Positions 8,864-15,470 are shown, counted from the stretch's first letter. The stretch: DNA of 47,981 nt from Gammaproteobacteria bacterium (GCA_030427065.1 JAUHWU010000009.1:1-47981); one strand, 5' to 3'. Notes: generated by a model not told the origin, from the sequence alone. Numbers and translations: made by a program.

Positions 8864-10279
8864 TTGTCGCTGGCTGATGACCAAACTGAATTCTGTGAGT
8901 TTGATTCTGATACTTCTCTTTTAGATTGGGACATAATACTTTTTAAACCAGATATTATAGATTACCTCTATAGGCGTGAGAGTACTTTTGAAGGGAAACC
9001 ATGTCTATCGGACGACGAATCATTCAAGCTGAGAGCACAATCCGAGCATTGGCGAAGAGAAATAAAAGCAGCTGTTGAGCATGGGAAATTAGTATTAATC
9101 TTCCTGAGTGAACTGACCCCACTAAGTATAGCAACTGGAAAAAAAGAATTTTCTGGAACAGGCAGAAATCAAAAGGTGACAAGAATTGTAACTAGCTATG
9201 ATAACTATCAATCAATCCCATTAGGTCTAAAGCCTATAAACTCTAAAGGGAAAGAGATTAAACTTTCTGCAAAGAATTCTGAATGTATATCTTCCTACTG
9301 GCATGAATTCTCAAGTGTTTCATCTTATAAGGTTATCGTCGAAAGTGAACTAACACCATGCTTACTAACCAAGCATGGAGATAAGGTAGTCGGCACTATT
9401 TCTAGGTCAAAAAACTCTAATGGTGCCTTGTTATGCCTTCCTGATATTGATTTCTACCCTGAGTCGTTTTTCATTGGTGAAGAAGACGAAGAAAATGAAG
9501 GCAATTGGACGCCAGAAGCAAAGCAGTTTGCATCTAGGATGATAAGAGCGATTATTTCAATGGATAAGTCTCTTCGATCTTCTGGCGAATTAACTCCTGA
9601 GCCTGACTGGGCAAAAGATACGAAATATAGATTAAACCAAGAAAAAGTAGCGTCTCAGAAACTCCTGAAAATCGAAAAAAATCTCGAAGTAGTTCAAGCC
9701 GAAAAAGAGGCCGTAATCGATGAGGTAAAAGACTTGGGAAGACTTAGGAACCTTTTGTTCGAAAAAGGCAGGCCACTAGAGTACGCAATTTTAGACGCCC
9801 TAAAAATAATTGGATTCGAAGTATCGCAATTTGATGATAGTGAATCTGAATTTGATGCCGTTTTTGAGTCGAAGGAAGGCCGGTTGATTGGCGAAGCAGA
9901 AGGTAAAGATAATAAGGCTATAAATATTGATAAACTTCGCCAGCTAGCGATGAATATACATGAAGATCTTGAGCGAGATGAAGTTGATAAGCCTGCAAAA
10001 CCAGTGTTGTTTGGCAATTCATACAGATTACAGTCAATTGATGAACGGCCTGAACCATTTACAACGAAGTGTATTTCCGCTGCAGGTACGAGCTCTACTG
10101 CTCTTGTATTTACTCCTGACCTTTTTTACATAGCTAAATACTTGAAAGATAAGCGTGATGCAAGATATGCGACTAAATGTCGAAAAGCTCTATTAACTTC
10201 TATAGGTAAAGTTAATTTTCCTGATGTACCACAAGAAGCGGTTACAGAAAGTGAACAATCTAAGAGCGAAAAAACATAA
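8864..10279 (+). CDS. Large cassette protein with PD-(D/E)XK-nuclease-like C-terminal domain (unknown, defence candidate)
   Basis: Cassette 5, 471 aa, unusually long for a cassette gene. Three parts can be seen: an N-terminal alpha/beta region (about 1-205) with DWDIILFKP, GKLVLIFLSE and GALLCLPDIDF, reminiscent of a Rossmann or GATase-like fold; a charged coiled-coil-like helix (about 255-292); and a C-terminal region (about 293-440) resembling a PD-(D/E)XK fold: LEYAILDALKIIGFEV, then D331 in SEFDAVF, then E344 and E346 in GEAEGK, then KLRQL. The lysine position of the ExK motif is occupied by Glu (K348 is close). The start is uncertain: frame-consistent residues KKILTIG precede the TTG at 8864 with no usable start codon. 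The stop is in the attC core. I infer a nucleic-acid-targeting, possibly antiphage role; nothing proves it. Confidence 0.72.
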   Translation: MSLADDQTEFCEFDSDTSLLDWDIILFKPDIIDYLYRRESTFEGKPCLSDDESFKLRAQSEHWRREIKAAVEHGKLVLIFLSELTPLSIATGKKEFSGTGRNQKVTRIVTSYDNYQSIPLGLKPINSKGKEIKLSAKNSECISSYWHEFSSVSSYKVIVESELTPCLLTKHGDKVVGTISRSKNSNGALLCLPDIDFYPESFFIGEEDEENEGNWTPEAKQFASRMIRAIISMDKSLRSSGELTPEPDWAKDTKYRLNQEKVASQKLLKIEKNLEVVQAEKEAVIDEVKDLGRLRNLLFEKGRPLEYAILDALKIIGFEVSQFDDSESEFDAVFESKEGRLIGEAEGKDNKAINIDKLRQLAMNIHEDLERDEVDKPAKPVLFGNSYRLQSIDERPEPFTTKCISAAGTSSTALVFTPDLFYIAKYLKDKRDARYATKCRKALLTSIGKVNFPDVPQEAVTESEQSKSEKT

Positions 10280-10321
10280 CAAAGCGTTGCACCGGACAAG
10301 CCGGTGAACGCGGCGTTATAA
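10274..10321 (+). repeat. attC site 5 (short, different family)
   Basis: Left core ACATAAC (10274-10280), right core GTTATAA (10315-10321), and a compact stem GCGTTGCACCGG/CCGGTGAACGC with loop ACAAG. At ~48 bp it is much shorter than the ~78-bp main family, so cassette 5 probably came from another array. Confidence 0.85.
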
Positions 10322-10610
10322 GTCAGGTTGCTTCTCGGCAAGTTGTTGATTTATTTCTTTCTCCATACCTTTTAAATTGAGTGGGTCTCTATCTTTACCA
10401 TCCTTTTCCAATTTTTTTCTCAATGACAATTTCAGGAGCCTTTAGGTCATCTAATCTTATAGCTCCCTGAGTAAGACCTTCAAAAAAAGTACACCAAAGT
10501 TCAGTATTTATTTTTTTAGTTTTTGTATACTTAACTAATTTCACCATAAGCCATGAGAAAATGAACATGGTGGCAAGAATAATAAACTGTAGTTTTAAAT
10601 TTCCATCCAT
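10316..10610 (-). pseudogene. Antisense cassette gene for a small membrane protein, split by an A7/A6 frameshift
   Basis: Cassette 6 carries its gene on the minus strand. Reading from the ATG at 10608-10610 (GGGAG upstream) gives a protein with one N-terminal membrane segment (LQFIILATMFIFSWLMVKLV) and a charged tail, but it stops after 71 codons just past a run of seven A (plus-strand T at 10412-10418). If the run is read as six A the frame continues LEKDGKDRDPLNLKGMEKEI and on to a TAA at 10316-10318, exactly the first bases of the cassette (~97 aa). That precise fit to the boundary argues the longer frame is ancestral. It may be a mutation, a sequencing error or transcriptional slippage. 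Function unknown. Confidence 0.65.
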
Positions 10611-10690
10611 ACAAAATTACTCCCAAGTCTAGTAAAATTTGGGGGCTTCTAATATATTTTCAAGAAATATATGTTAAGAATTCCAAAAAC

Positions 10691-10781
10691 TTATAACAAG
10701 GCCGTAAAGTGGCTCCGGCCTTTGGCCTCCGCGGGACATCAAAACCTGCGGTTTTACTGCCCCCTTATGGCAGCGTTATGT
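10691..10781 (+). repeat. attC site 6 (long, different family)
   Basis: Left core TTATAAC (10691-10697), right core GTTATGT (10775-10781). Contains its own stems (GGCCGTAAAG..., CTCCGGCC/GGCCTCCG, AAAACC/GGTTTT). At ~91 bp it is the longest attC here and unlike the main family. Confidence 0.82.
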
Positions 10782-10815
10782 GCTTTTTGCCATGTTCTGA
10801 ATCCGGGAGTATGAT

Positions 10816-11031
10816 TTGCTCATGAATACAAATCTCAAAGATCTCCCTGTCGCCGAGAAAGTCCGCCTAGTTGAAGACTTGTGGGATAGCATCGCCTCCA
10901 ACCAGGAGTCGCTACCTCTGACTTCAGAGCAGCGAGATGAGTTGGATCATAGGTTATCAGCTTACCAGGCAGATGGCGATACAGGGCGTCCCGCTAGTGA
11001 AGCCGTGAAGGACGTACGCTCCCGACTATGA
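10816..11031 (+). CDS. Antitoxin, addiction-module component family (PF09720-like)
   Basis: Cassette 7, first gene, 71 aa from TTG 10816 or 69 aa from ATG 10822. The GGGAG at 10804-10808 is spaced 7 from the TTG and 13 from the ATG, so the TTG start is possible. LPVAEKVRLVEDLWDSIA and a C-terminal SRL are the standard signature of the short addiction-module antitoxins (TIGR02574 type) that pair with RelE/ParE-fold toxins. The gene overlaps the toxin frame by four bases (ATGA). The partner toxin is frameshifted, so this antitoxin may have no active target here. Confidence 0.88.
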   Translation: MLMNTNLKDLPVAEKVRLVEDLWDSIASNQESLPLTSEQRDELDHRLSAYQADGDTGRPASEAVKDVRSRL

Positions 11032-11323
11032 CCCTCGAAATCCGTCTCAGGGATGAAGCGACGGAAGACCTGGCGGAAGCTGCCAGTTGGTATGAACGCC
11101 AGGTGTCGGGGCTAGGTCACACCTTTCTAGATACAGCACAAACTTTTCTGGAATCCATCCCAGAAAACCCGCTTCAATATCCCTTTTCCACAAATCGGTA
11201 CGGCGTGCTTTATTGCCTCGGTTTCCGTTTGGGATTTACTATAGCGTCGAAGATAAATTTATCTTGGTTTATGGAGTCATGCATGCCAGCAGAAGTCCGA
11301 GACGATGGCAGGATCGCACATAA
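11028..11323 (+). pseudogene. RelE/ParE-family toxin with internal frameshift
   Basis: Cassette 7, second gene. The first ~57 codons (MTLEIRLRDEATEDLAEAAS to YPFSTNR) are a typical ParE/RelE N-terminus. After about 11199-11203 the zero frame becomes unrelated and runs through the attC. A shift restores the expected family C-terminus RRALLPRFPFGIYYSVED, then ILVYGVMHASRSPRRWQDRT, with a TAA at 11321-11323 inside the attC core like the neighbouring cassettes. The lesion (one extra base or two missing) separates the two halves, so the toxin as written is inactive. It is not in a homopolymer, which makes a plain sequencing error less likely than for the A-run cases. Confidence 0.82.
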
Positions 11324-11395
11324 CAATCCCTTTAATACCGCCCTTCGGGCTGGGACGCCGGCTTCGCCGTCGCTCTATTAAGAAGGGCGTTATGA
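11318..11395 (+). repeat. attC site 7 (main family)
   Basis: Left core ACATAAC (11318-11324), right core GTTATGA (11389-11395). Main-family arms with CGCCCTTCGGGC and CTATTAAGAAGGGCG. Confidence 0.9.
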
Positions 11396-11422
11396 ATCTT
11401 GATCGACCTATGAGGAAGCGTC

Positions 11423-11791
11423 ATGTTTAGAGTAGCTAAAACTCAGCACGTTTTGGCAGTAAACCACTTTGATTCGGCCGTGAAGTATTTTACAGAGAAA
11501 TTAGGATTTACTTTGAAAAGTACTATCGGAGGCTGGGCGTTTCTCCACATTGATAACTTCCACCTAATGGTTGGAGATTGCCAAGGAGAAGTCCCTGCAA
11601 AAGAAACGAATAATCACGCCCTGTTTGCCTATGTAAATTGCGAAGGAATTGATGAACTCTATGAGCAATATAAAGAGCGTGGCGTTAAATTTAACCAAAC
11701 TATTTCTAATAAACCTTGGGGTTTAAGGGAATTTGGAGTTGAAACCCCTGAGGGTCACCGAATCATGTTCGGACAAGAAATTAATGCGTGA
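11423..11791 (+). CDS. VOC-superfamily (glyoxalase/bleomycin-resistance-like) protein
   Basis: Cassette 8, 122 aa, one complete pair of beta-alpha-beta-beta-beta modules. AVNHFDSAVKYFTEKLGFTL opens module 1, and VETPEGHRIMFGQ is the usual closing strand of module 2. GAGGAAG precedes the ATG by four bases. VOC proteins can be metalloenzymes or drug-binding proteins; bleomycin-type sequestration proteins are frequent cassette cargo. Metal ligands are not clear enough to choose. The TGA stop ends just before the attC. Confidence 0.87.
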   Translation: MFRVAKTQHVLAVNHFDSAVKYFTEKLGFTLKSTIGGWAFLHIDNFHLMVGDCQGEVPAKETNNHALFAYVNCEGIDELYEQYKERGVKFNQTISNKPWGLREFGVETPEGHRIMFGQEINA

Positions 11792-11794
11792 AAC

Positions 11795-11878
11795 TCATAA
11801 CAAGCCGTTGAATATCGGCCCAGAAAGCGGGCCTGGGACGCCGGCTTCGCCCTAGCCCCATTAAAAGTGGCGTTAGAG
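11795..11878 (+). repeat. attC site 8
   Basis: Left core TCATAAC (11795-11801), right core GTTAGAG (11872-11878). Related to the main family in the CCATTAAAAGTGGCG arm but with a longer GGCCCAGAAAGCGGGCC stem. Confidence 0.87.
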
Positions 11879-11918
11879 AGCAATGAGAGAGCAATGAGAG
11901 AGCAATGAGAGAGCAGTG
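11875..11918 (+). repeat. Four 11-bp tandem repeats carrying overlapping start/stop codons
   Basis: Units AGAGAGCAATG (three times) and AGAGAGCAGTG (once) begin in the attC right core and end at the GTG start of the methyltransferase. Each ATG (11883, 11894, 11905) opens a frame of four codons (Met-Arg-Glu-Gln) whose TGA overlaps the next start; the third ends across the GTG at 11916. Confidence 0.9.
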
Positions 11919-12515
11919 AATACTTCGAATAATGATTTATCCAATGGATGGGAACAGATCGCAGATGGTTTTATCGCAAATCGAAACACTGATATAGGCG
12001 TAAAAACTTTAGAATATTGGTCAACATTACTTAATCCTGGCGCTTCAGTTTTAGATATCGGATGCGGTTTTGGAGTCCCACATGCACAAGTCTTAATTAA
12101 TTCAGGTTGTAATGTATATGGAATTGACGCTTCTCAAACCCTGATAAGAGAATTCCGGAAAAGATTTCCAATGGCTGAAGCTGTATGTGAAACTGCTGAA
12201 TCTTCAAATTATTTTTGTAGAAAATTCGATGGAATGATAGCTATAGGCCTCATGTTTTTATTGCCCGAAGACGCTCAACTGAAGTTGTTAGGAAACGTTG
12301 CCAAGTCTCTAGTAGAGGATGGGCGACTACTTTTTACATCTCCTGATCAGGTATGTACATGGCAAGATATATTAACGGGGCGTCAATCTCGTTCATTGGG
12401 CAAAGAGGTTTATGTAAAAGAACTATCTAAACACGGACTTTCATTAGTAGATGAATACATTGATGAAGGTCAGAATCATTACTTTGACTTTATTAAAAAC
12501 GATGCTGCTTTCTAA
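11916..12515 (+). CDS. Class I SAM-dependent methyltransferase
   Basis: Cassette 9, 199 aa, GTG start set by the last unit of a tandem repeat that contains a purine-rich ribosome-binding site in each copy. The SAM motif I is VLDIGCGFGVPHAQVL (about residues 44-59), motif II acidic residue in VYGIDASQ, and a motif IV-like region FDGMIAIGLMFLLP. This is the UbiE/Methyltransf_11-type fold. The substrate is unknown; such methyltransferases are frequent cassette cargo. The TAA is in the attC left core. Confidence 0.88.
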   Translation: MNTSNNDLSNGWEQIADGFIANRNTDIGVKTLEYWSTLLNPGASVLDIGCGFGVPHAQVLINSGCNVYGIDASQTLIREFRKRFPMAEAVCETAESSNYFCRKFDGMIAIGLMFLLPEDAQLKLLGNVAKSLVEDGRLLFTSPDQVCTWQDILTGRQSRSLGKEVYVKELSKHGLSLVDEYIDEGQNHYFDFIKNDAAF

Positions 12516-12593
12516 CAAAGCATTTATGTCGCCAGTAAGCTGGCTGGGACGGCTTACACTTCGTTTCAGCCGCACCATAATGCGGCCTTAGTT
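12510..12593 (+). repeat. Degenerate attC site 9
   Basis: Left core TTCTAAC (12510-12516) is good. The right core reads CTTAGTT (12587-12593), with C in place of the G at the exchange position. Inner stems (GCCAGTAAGCTGGC) persist. Recombination here is probably impaired. Confidence 0.65.
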
Positions 12594-12649
12594 GCCCCCC
12601 AAGTGGCGCAGCCAGGCAGGACTACGAAATCTCAGCATAAGGAGACGTG

Positions 12650-13219
12650 ATGGCTAGGACAGATTCATGCGTAACGATTCACATGGTCGCAAGCCTCGAT
12701 GGCTTCATCGCTCGAAGCGACGGGCGTGTCGACTGGCTTGAAACCTCGGACGAATTCACAGATGGGGAAACCTTAGACCCGGATTTCGTCGCAGCTTTCC
12801 TAGAGACTATCGATTGCTATGTGATGGGGTCGCGAACTTACGAAACTGCCTTGGGTTTTGAAGCTAAAGGATTTGGGTGGGTGTACGGAGACAAGCCCAC
12901 ATTCGTACTCACCAGCCGCAACTTGCCTCGAACTCGGGATAACGTCGAGTTTTACTCAGGAGATCTCTCGAAGTTGGTGAATGAGCGTCTGCGGTCAAAG
13001 TTCCGTAGTATTTGGTTTGCCGGGGGCGGCGCCATTGCAGGCGAATGCCTTCGTCTCGGACTTGCTGACGAAATTCGATATTCGATCCTCCCGATCTTGA
13101 TTTGCGAAGGAATCTCTTTTTTTGAGAAGCTCGACAGAGATGTGGCTCTTCACCTGAAGGGGGTCAAAGGTTATAAAAGCGGAATGGTAGAGCTTCATTA
13201 TGAGGTAATTCATCCGTAA
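12650..13219 (+). CDS. Dihydrofolate-reductase-like (RibD C-terminal family) protein
   Basis: Last cassette-like gene, 189 aa from the ATG at 12650; AAGGAG at 12639-12644 is spaced five bases from it, so the GTG at 12647 is less likely. MVASLDGFIARSDGRVDWLE is the family N-terminus, MGSRTYETALGF and FAGGGAIAGECLRLGLADEI are the NADPH-binding positions of the DHFR/RibD_C fold. Members are stand-alone reductases of mostly unknown substrate. Its base composition is less AT-rich than its left neighbours. No attC follows it, so it is either the truncated last cassette or a neighbour outside the array. Confidence 0.88.
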   Translation: MARTDSCVTIHMVASLDGFIARSDGRVDWLETSDEFTDGETLDPDFVAAFLETIDCYVMGSRTYETALGFEAKGFGWVYGDKPTFVLTSRNLPRTRDNVEFYSGDLSKLVNERLRSKFRSIWFAGGGAIAGECLRLGLADEIRYSILPILICEGISFFEKLDRDVALHLKGVKGYKSGMVELHYEVIHP

Positions 13220-13233
13220 TATTGACCCTGTAA

Positions 13234-13380
13234 CACCCTGAGAGTTACTTAACGAAGAATTTCTTGTGCCCATGGGTCTTACTAAGTACCGTCTTGCAAA
13301 AGAGATAGATGTCCCGGCTCAAAGGATTGGCGAAATTGTTTCGGGAAATCTCTCCATTACTTTAAAGGGTCGGAGGGATT
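13234..13380 (+). pseudogene. Fragment of a HigA-type antitoxin cut off by a REP
   Basis: Codons from about 13249 read ELLNEEFLVPMGLTKYRLAK and then EIDVPAQRIGEIVSGNLSIT, which is the classic HigA helix-turn-helix N-terminal half. The expected HPGE just before it is present as CACCCTGAGAG, one base short, so the frame is broken upstream. Downstream the frame runs into the REP at 13364 and stops at 13378-13380; the remaining ~50 residues of a HigA are absent. No HigB toxin gene is adjacent. Confidence 0.75.
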
Positions 13381-13405
13381 AAAATTTAATCCCTCCGACC
13401 CCTTT
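13364..13405. repeat. REP-type palindrome, variant T
   Basis: AAAGGGTCGGAGGGATT and AATCCCTCCGACCCCTTT form a 17-bp stem with an AAAATTT loop. Same family as 19905-19947; closely related to the RAYT flanks. Confidence 0.9.
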
Positions 13406-13751
13406 GATTTCATCCTCCAGATGCCATGGGTTTACGTAATTCTGAATTTAGAGCGTGTTACCTCATCGGGGCCTTCGAATAAGCCTTGAGCTCCATGCAG
13501 AACCTGCTGATAGTAGCCGTTGGGTTTTAACTATTAGTGATTGCCTCATCACTGAGAGAGGTCAAATCGTTCTGATAAGAAGGTTGGATTTTTTATGGAG
13601 TATTGCCAAAAGAAAAAGTAATCACCCAAAAGAGCAAAGTAACCAGTAGAGAATGAATTCATTGAAATTTTTATATGTGGATAATTTATAGTCATTAGTC
13701 TTCCAATTACATATCAATAAAGTAGACATTTATGCAAAGAACTATTTTTTC

Positions 13752-15122
13752 TTATCCATCAATATAAGGTTGAAGTTTTCCTTCTTTAATTAGCAGTAAA
13801 GCAGCAGCGGCGACATTGCTGTCATAAATAGTTCCTGATCCTCGCTTTATTTCGGCCGCCGCTTTATCGATTCCCAAGGCGGACCTGTAAGGGCGATGAC
13901 TTGCCATTGCTTCAATCGTATCAGCTACGCCGAGAATGCGTGCTTCAAGCAAAATTTCGTCGCCCACCAGGCCCATGGGGTAGCCGCTACCATCAATTCT
14001 TTCATGGTGCTGAAGAATAATGTCAGAAATAGGCCATTTAAAATTTATGTTGGTTAAAAAGCTGGCACCTATAAAGCTATGACATTTTATGAGTTCATAT
14101 TCAATATCGCTTAATTTTGCGGGTTTGCTTAAGATTTCGGCAGGTATTTGTATCTTGCCCATATCATGAATACTTGATGCCAGTTCAAGTCCCATGATCC
14201 TGTTTTCATCCAACCCCATTTTAATTGCTATTTGAACTGCAATTTTTGTTACTCGTTCTTCATGTTTTCCTGTATAGGGATCACGGGAAGCCATTGTTTT
14301 TGCTAAAACACTCAGAATGGATACTAAAGCATTGGTTTTTTCTTCCCTTAATGTAAAAGTCTCTGTGATATCACTAACAAACACATCCCAGAAGACAGCT
14401 CCATTTGTTTGTTTCACAGGAGAACCAATGCCATGTAACCATTTAACACCACTGGATGGTGTAATGATTCTGTAAACGTGATCCCATTTTTTTAATAGTT
14501 GTTTGGATATGCCAACTGAATTTTTAAATTCATCCAGGTCTTCAGGGTGAATCTGCTGCCATAAAATTGTAGGATCTGATTTGATCTCGTCAGCTGATAG
14601 TTCCCATATCAATTTACTCCCCGGGCTAATATTTTCTATGGAGTCGCTTCCATCTGGCATCTGTGTATATCTGAATATGACGCCTGGGATATTTCCCCAT
14701 AACAAGTTTGTTGTCGGTATGCCGTCCTTCCTGGTTTTATGGTTGCCTACCCTTGTGTAGCCACTAACCCCCTTGTAGTCCATAAATTGGTTATTGGAAT
14801 TAAAAAATGGACTACCAACGGATTCCAGAAACACTTCATTACCATTCTTGGCGATACACGTGTCTTGCAGAAAGTGAAAACCTTCATTGTGGTTAATTTC
14901 AGAAAATAATTTTTCTAATCTATTGGCCTCAGCCGGATTCATAAACACCCAGGGTGCTTTACCTGCTATTTCTTCGGGGGTATAGCCTAATAAACTTTCA
15001 CATTGAGGGCTAGAGTAGGTAAAAGTTCCATTTTCTCCAATTTCCCAGAGCCAGTCATTAATTGATCTATCAAAAGCTACCCTTTTAATTTTATCCATGG
15101 GCACGTTTCTTTTATCAGCCAT
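13752..15122 (-). CDS. PAS-PAS-HD-GYP protein (c-di-GMP phosphodiesterase type)
   Basis: 456 aa, cytoplasmic, no membrane segment. Two PAS-like sensor regions (about 20-125 and 140-255: YSSPQCESLLGYTPEEIAGK; LSADEIKSDPTILWQQIHPED) precede a complete HD-GYP domain (about 265-450). The metal and signature residues are present: HEERV, the HD pair H319-D320 in SSIHDMGK, HHERIDGSGYP with H372/H373 and GYP at 380-382. HD-GYP proteins hydrolyse c-di-GMP to pGpG or GMP. The PAS domains presumably sense a small ligand or redox state. It is divergently arranged with the small winged-helix gene at 15228, 105 bp away. AT-richer than most of the window. Confidence 0.93.
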   Translation of the reverse strand: MADKRNVPMDKIKRVAFDRSINDWLWEIGENGTFTYSSPQCESLLGYTPEEIAGKAPWVFMNPAEANRLEKLFSEINHNEGFHFLQDTCIAKNGNEVFLESVGSPFFNSNNQFMDYKGVSGYTRVGNHKTRKDGIPTTNLLWGNIPGVIFRYTQMPDGSDSIENISPGSKLIWELSADEIKSDPTILWQQIHPEDLDEFKNSVGISKQLLKKWDHVYRIITPSSGVKWLHGIGSPVKQTNGAVFWDVFVSDITETFTLREEKTNALVSILSVLAKTMASRDPYTGKHEERVTKIAVQIAIKMGLDENRIMGLELASSIHDMGKIQIPAEILSKPAKLSDIEYELIKCHSFIGASFLTNINFKWPISDIILQHHERIDGSGYPMGLVGDEILLEARILGVADTIEAMASHRPYRSALGIDKAAAEIKRGSGTIYDSNVAAAALLLIKEGKLQPYIDG

Positions 15123-15227
15123 ACTCGAGGACCAAAAAAAATATAAAACTCATCTGATCATATAAGTGCAATAAATACATATAAATAATAAAGGTTTAAT
15201 GTGCGGGTGAATGGTTTACAGTGAAGT

Positions 15228-15470
15228 GTGTGCTTAAATCTTAGCCACATACGCTTAGTTAGACATCTGATGGAACAGAAGCAGAAAGTGTCTATAAAGG
15301 ATTGTGAAACTTTCCTCCTTGAGACCAACATATCTTTGTCTTCAGCAAAAAAATATATCCAATATCTTAAAGATAAGAAATTGATTCATATTTCTCCAAA
15401 TCCCGCTGACAAACGCAGTAAACTGGTTAGTCTCAGTTCATCAGTAAAGAGTATAGATCAATTTATATAA
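15228..15470 (+). CDS. Small winged-helix protein (MarR-like)
   Basis: 80 aa from GTG 15228, or 66 aa from ATG 15270; neither has a good Shine-Dalgarno. Residues ~18-70 form a MarR-style winged helix: recognition helix SLSSAKKYIQYLKDKKLI and the wing with NPADKRSKLVSLS, where the D-x-R pair is characteristic. The dimerisation helices of full MarR proteins are missing, so it is either a minimal regulator or a remnant. It is divergent from the HD-GYP gene and might regulate it. Confidence 0.7.
   Translation: MCLNLSHIRLVRHLMEQKQKVSIKDCETFLLETNISLSSAKKYIQYLKDKKLIHISPNPADKRSKLVSLSSSVKSIDQFI

Larger units (their letters stand above)
6291..12593 (+). mobile_element. Integron gene-cassette array without integrase (CALIN-type)
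   Basis: Eight clear attC sites plus two degenerate ones separate about ten cassettes, nearly all with one gene (or one toxin-antitoxin pair) reading left to right. Five attC sites are near-copies of each other (AACAAACCCTTTAATA at the left end, CCATTAAGAAGGGCGTTA at the right), the hallmark of a sedentary chromosomal integron rather than a mobile class 1-3 integron, where attCs differ. No tyrosine recombinase of the IntI type is encoded in this window. Cassette genes are more AT-rich than the flanking topA and HD-GYP genes, and several use TTG or GTG starts. The array could be the distal end of a larger integron or an orphan cluster of attC sites. Confidence 0.9.
13220..13751. other. Array right boundary: decayed sequence with a higA fragment and a REP
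   Basis: 532 bases with no intact gene. It holds the higA remnant (13234-13380), a REP palindrome (13364-13405) and then about 340 bases where a 64-codon frame at 13455 has no recognisable homology or start context. I see no attC here. Confidence 0.6.

Noticed and set aside
6291-12593. CRISPR array explanation for the repeated sequences
   Set aside because: The repeats are ~78 bp, spaced by 0.4-1.5 kb genes, with inverted cores and hairpins: attC sites, not CRISPR repeats.
13455-13649. 64-codon plus-strand frame after the REP
   Set aside because: No recognisable motif, poor start context, inside a decayed boundary region.
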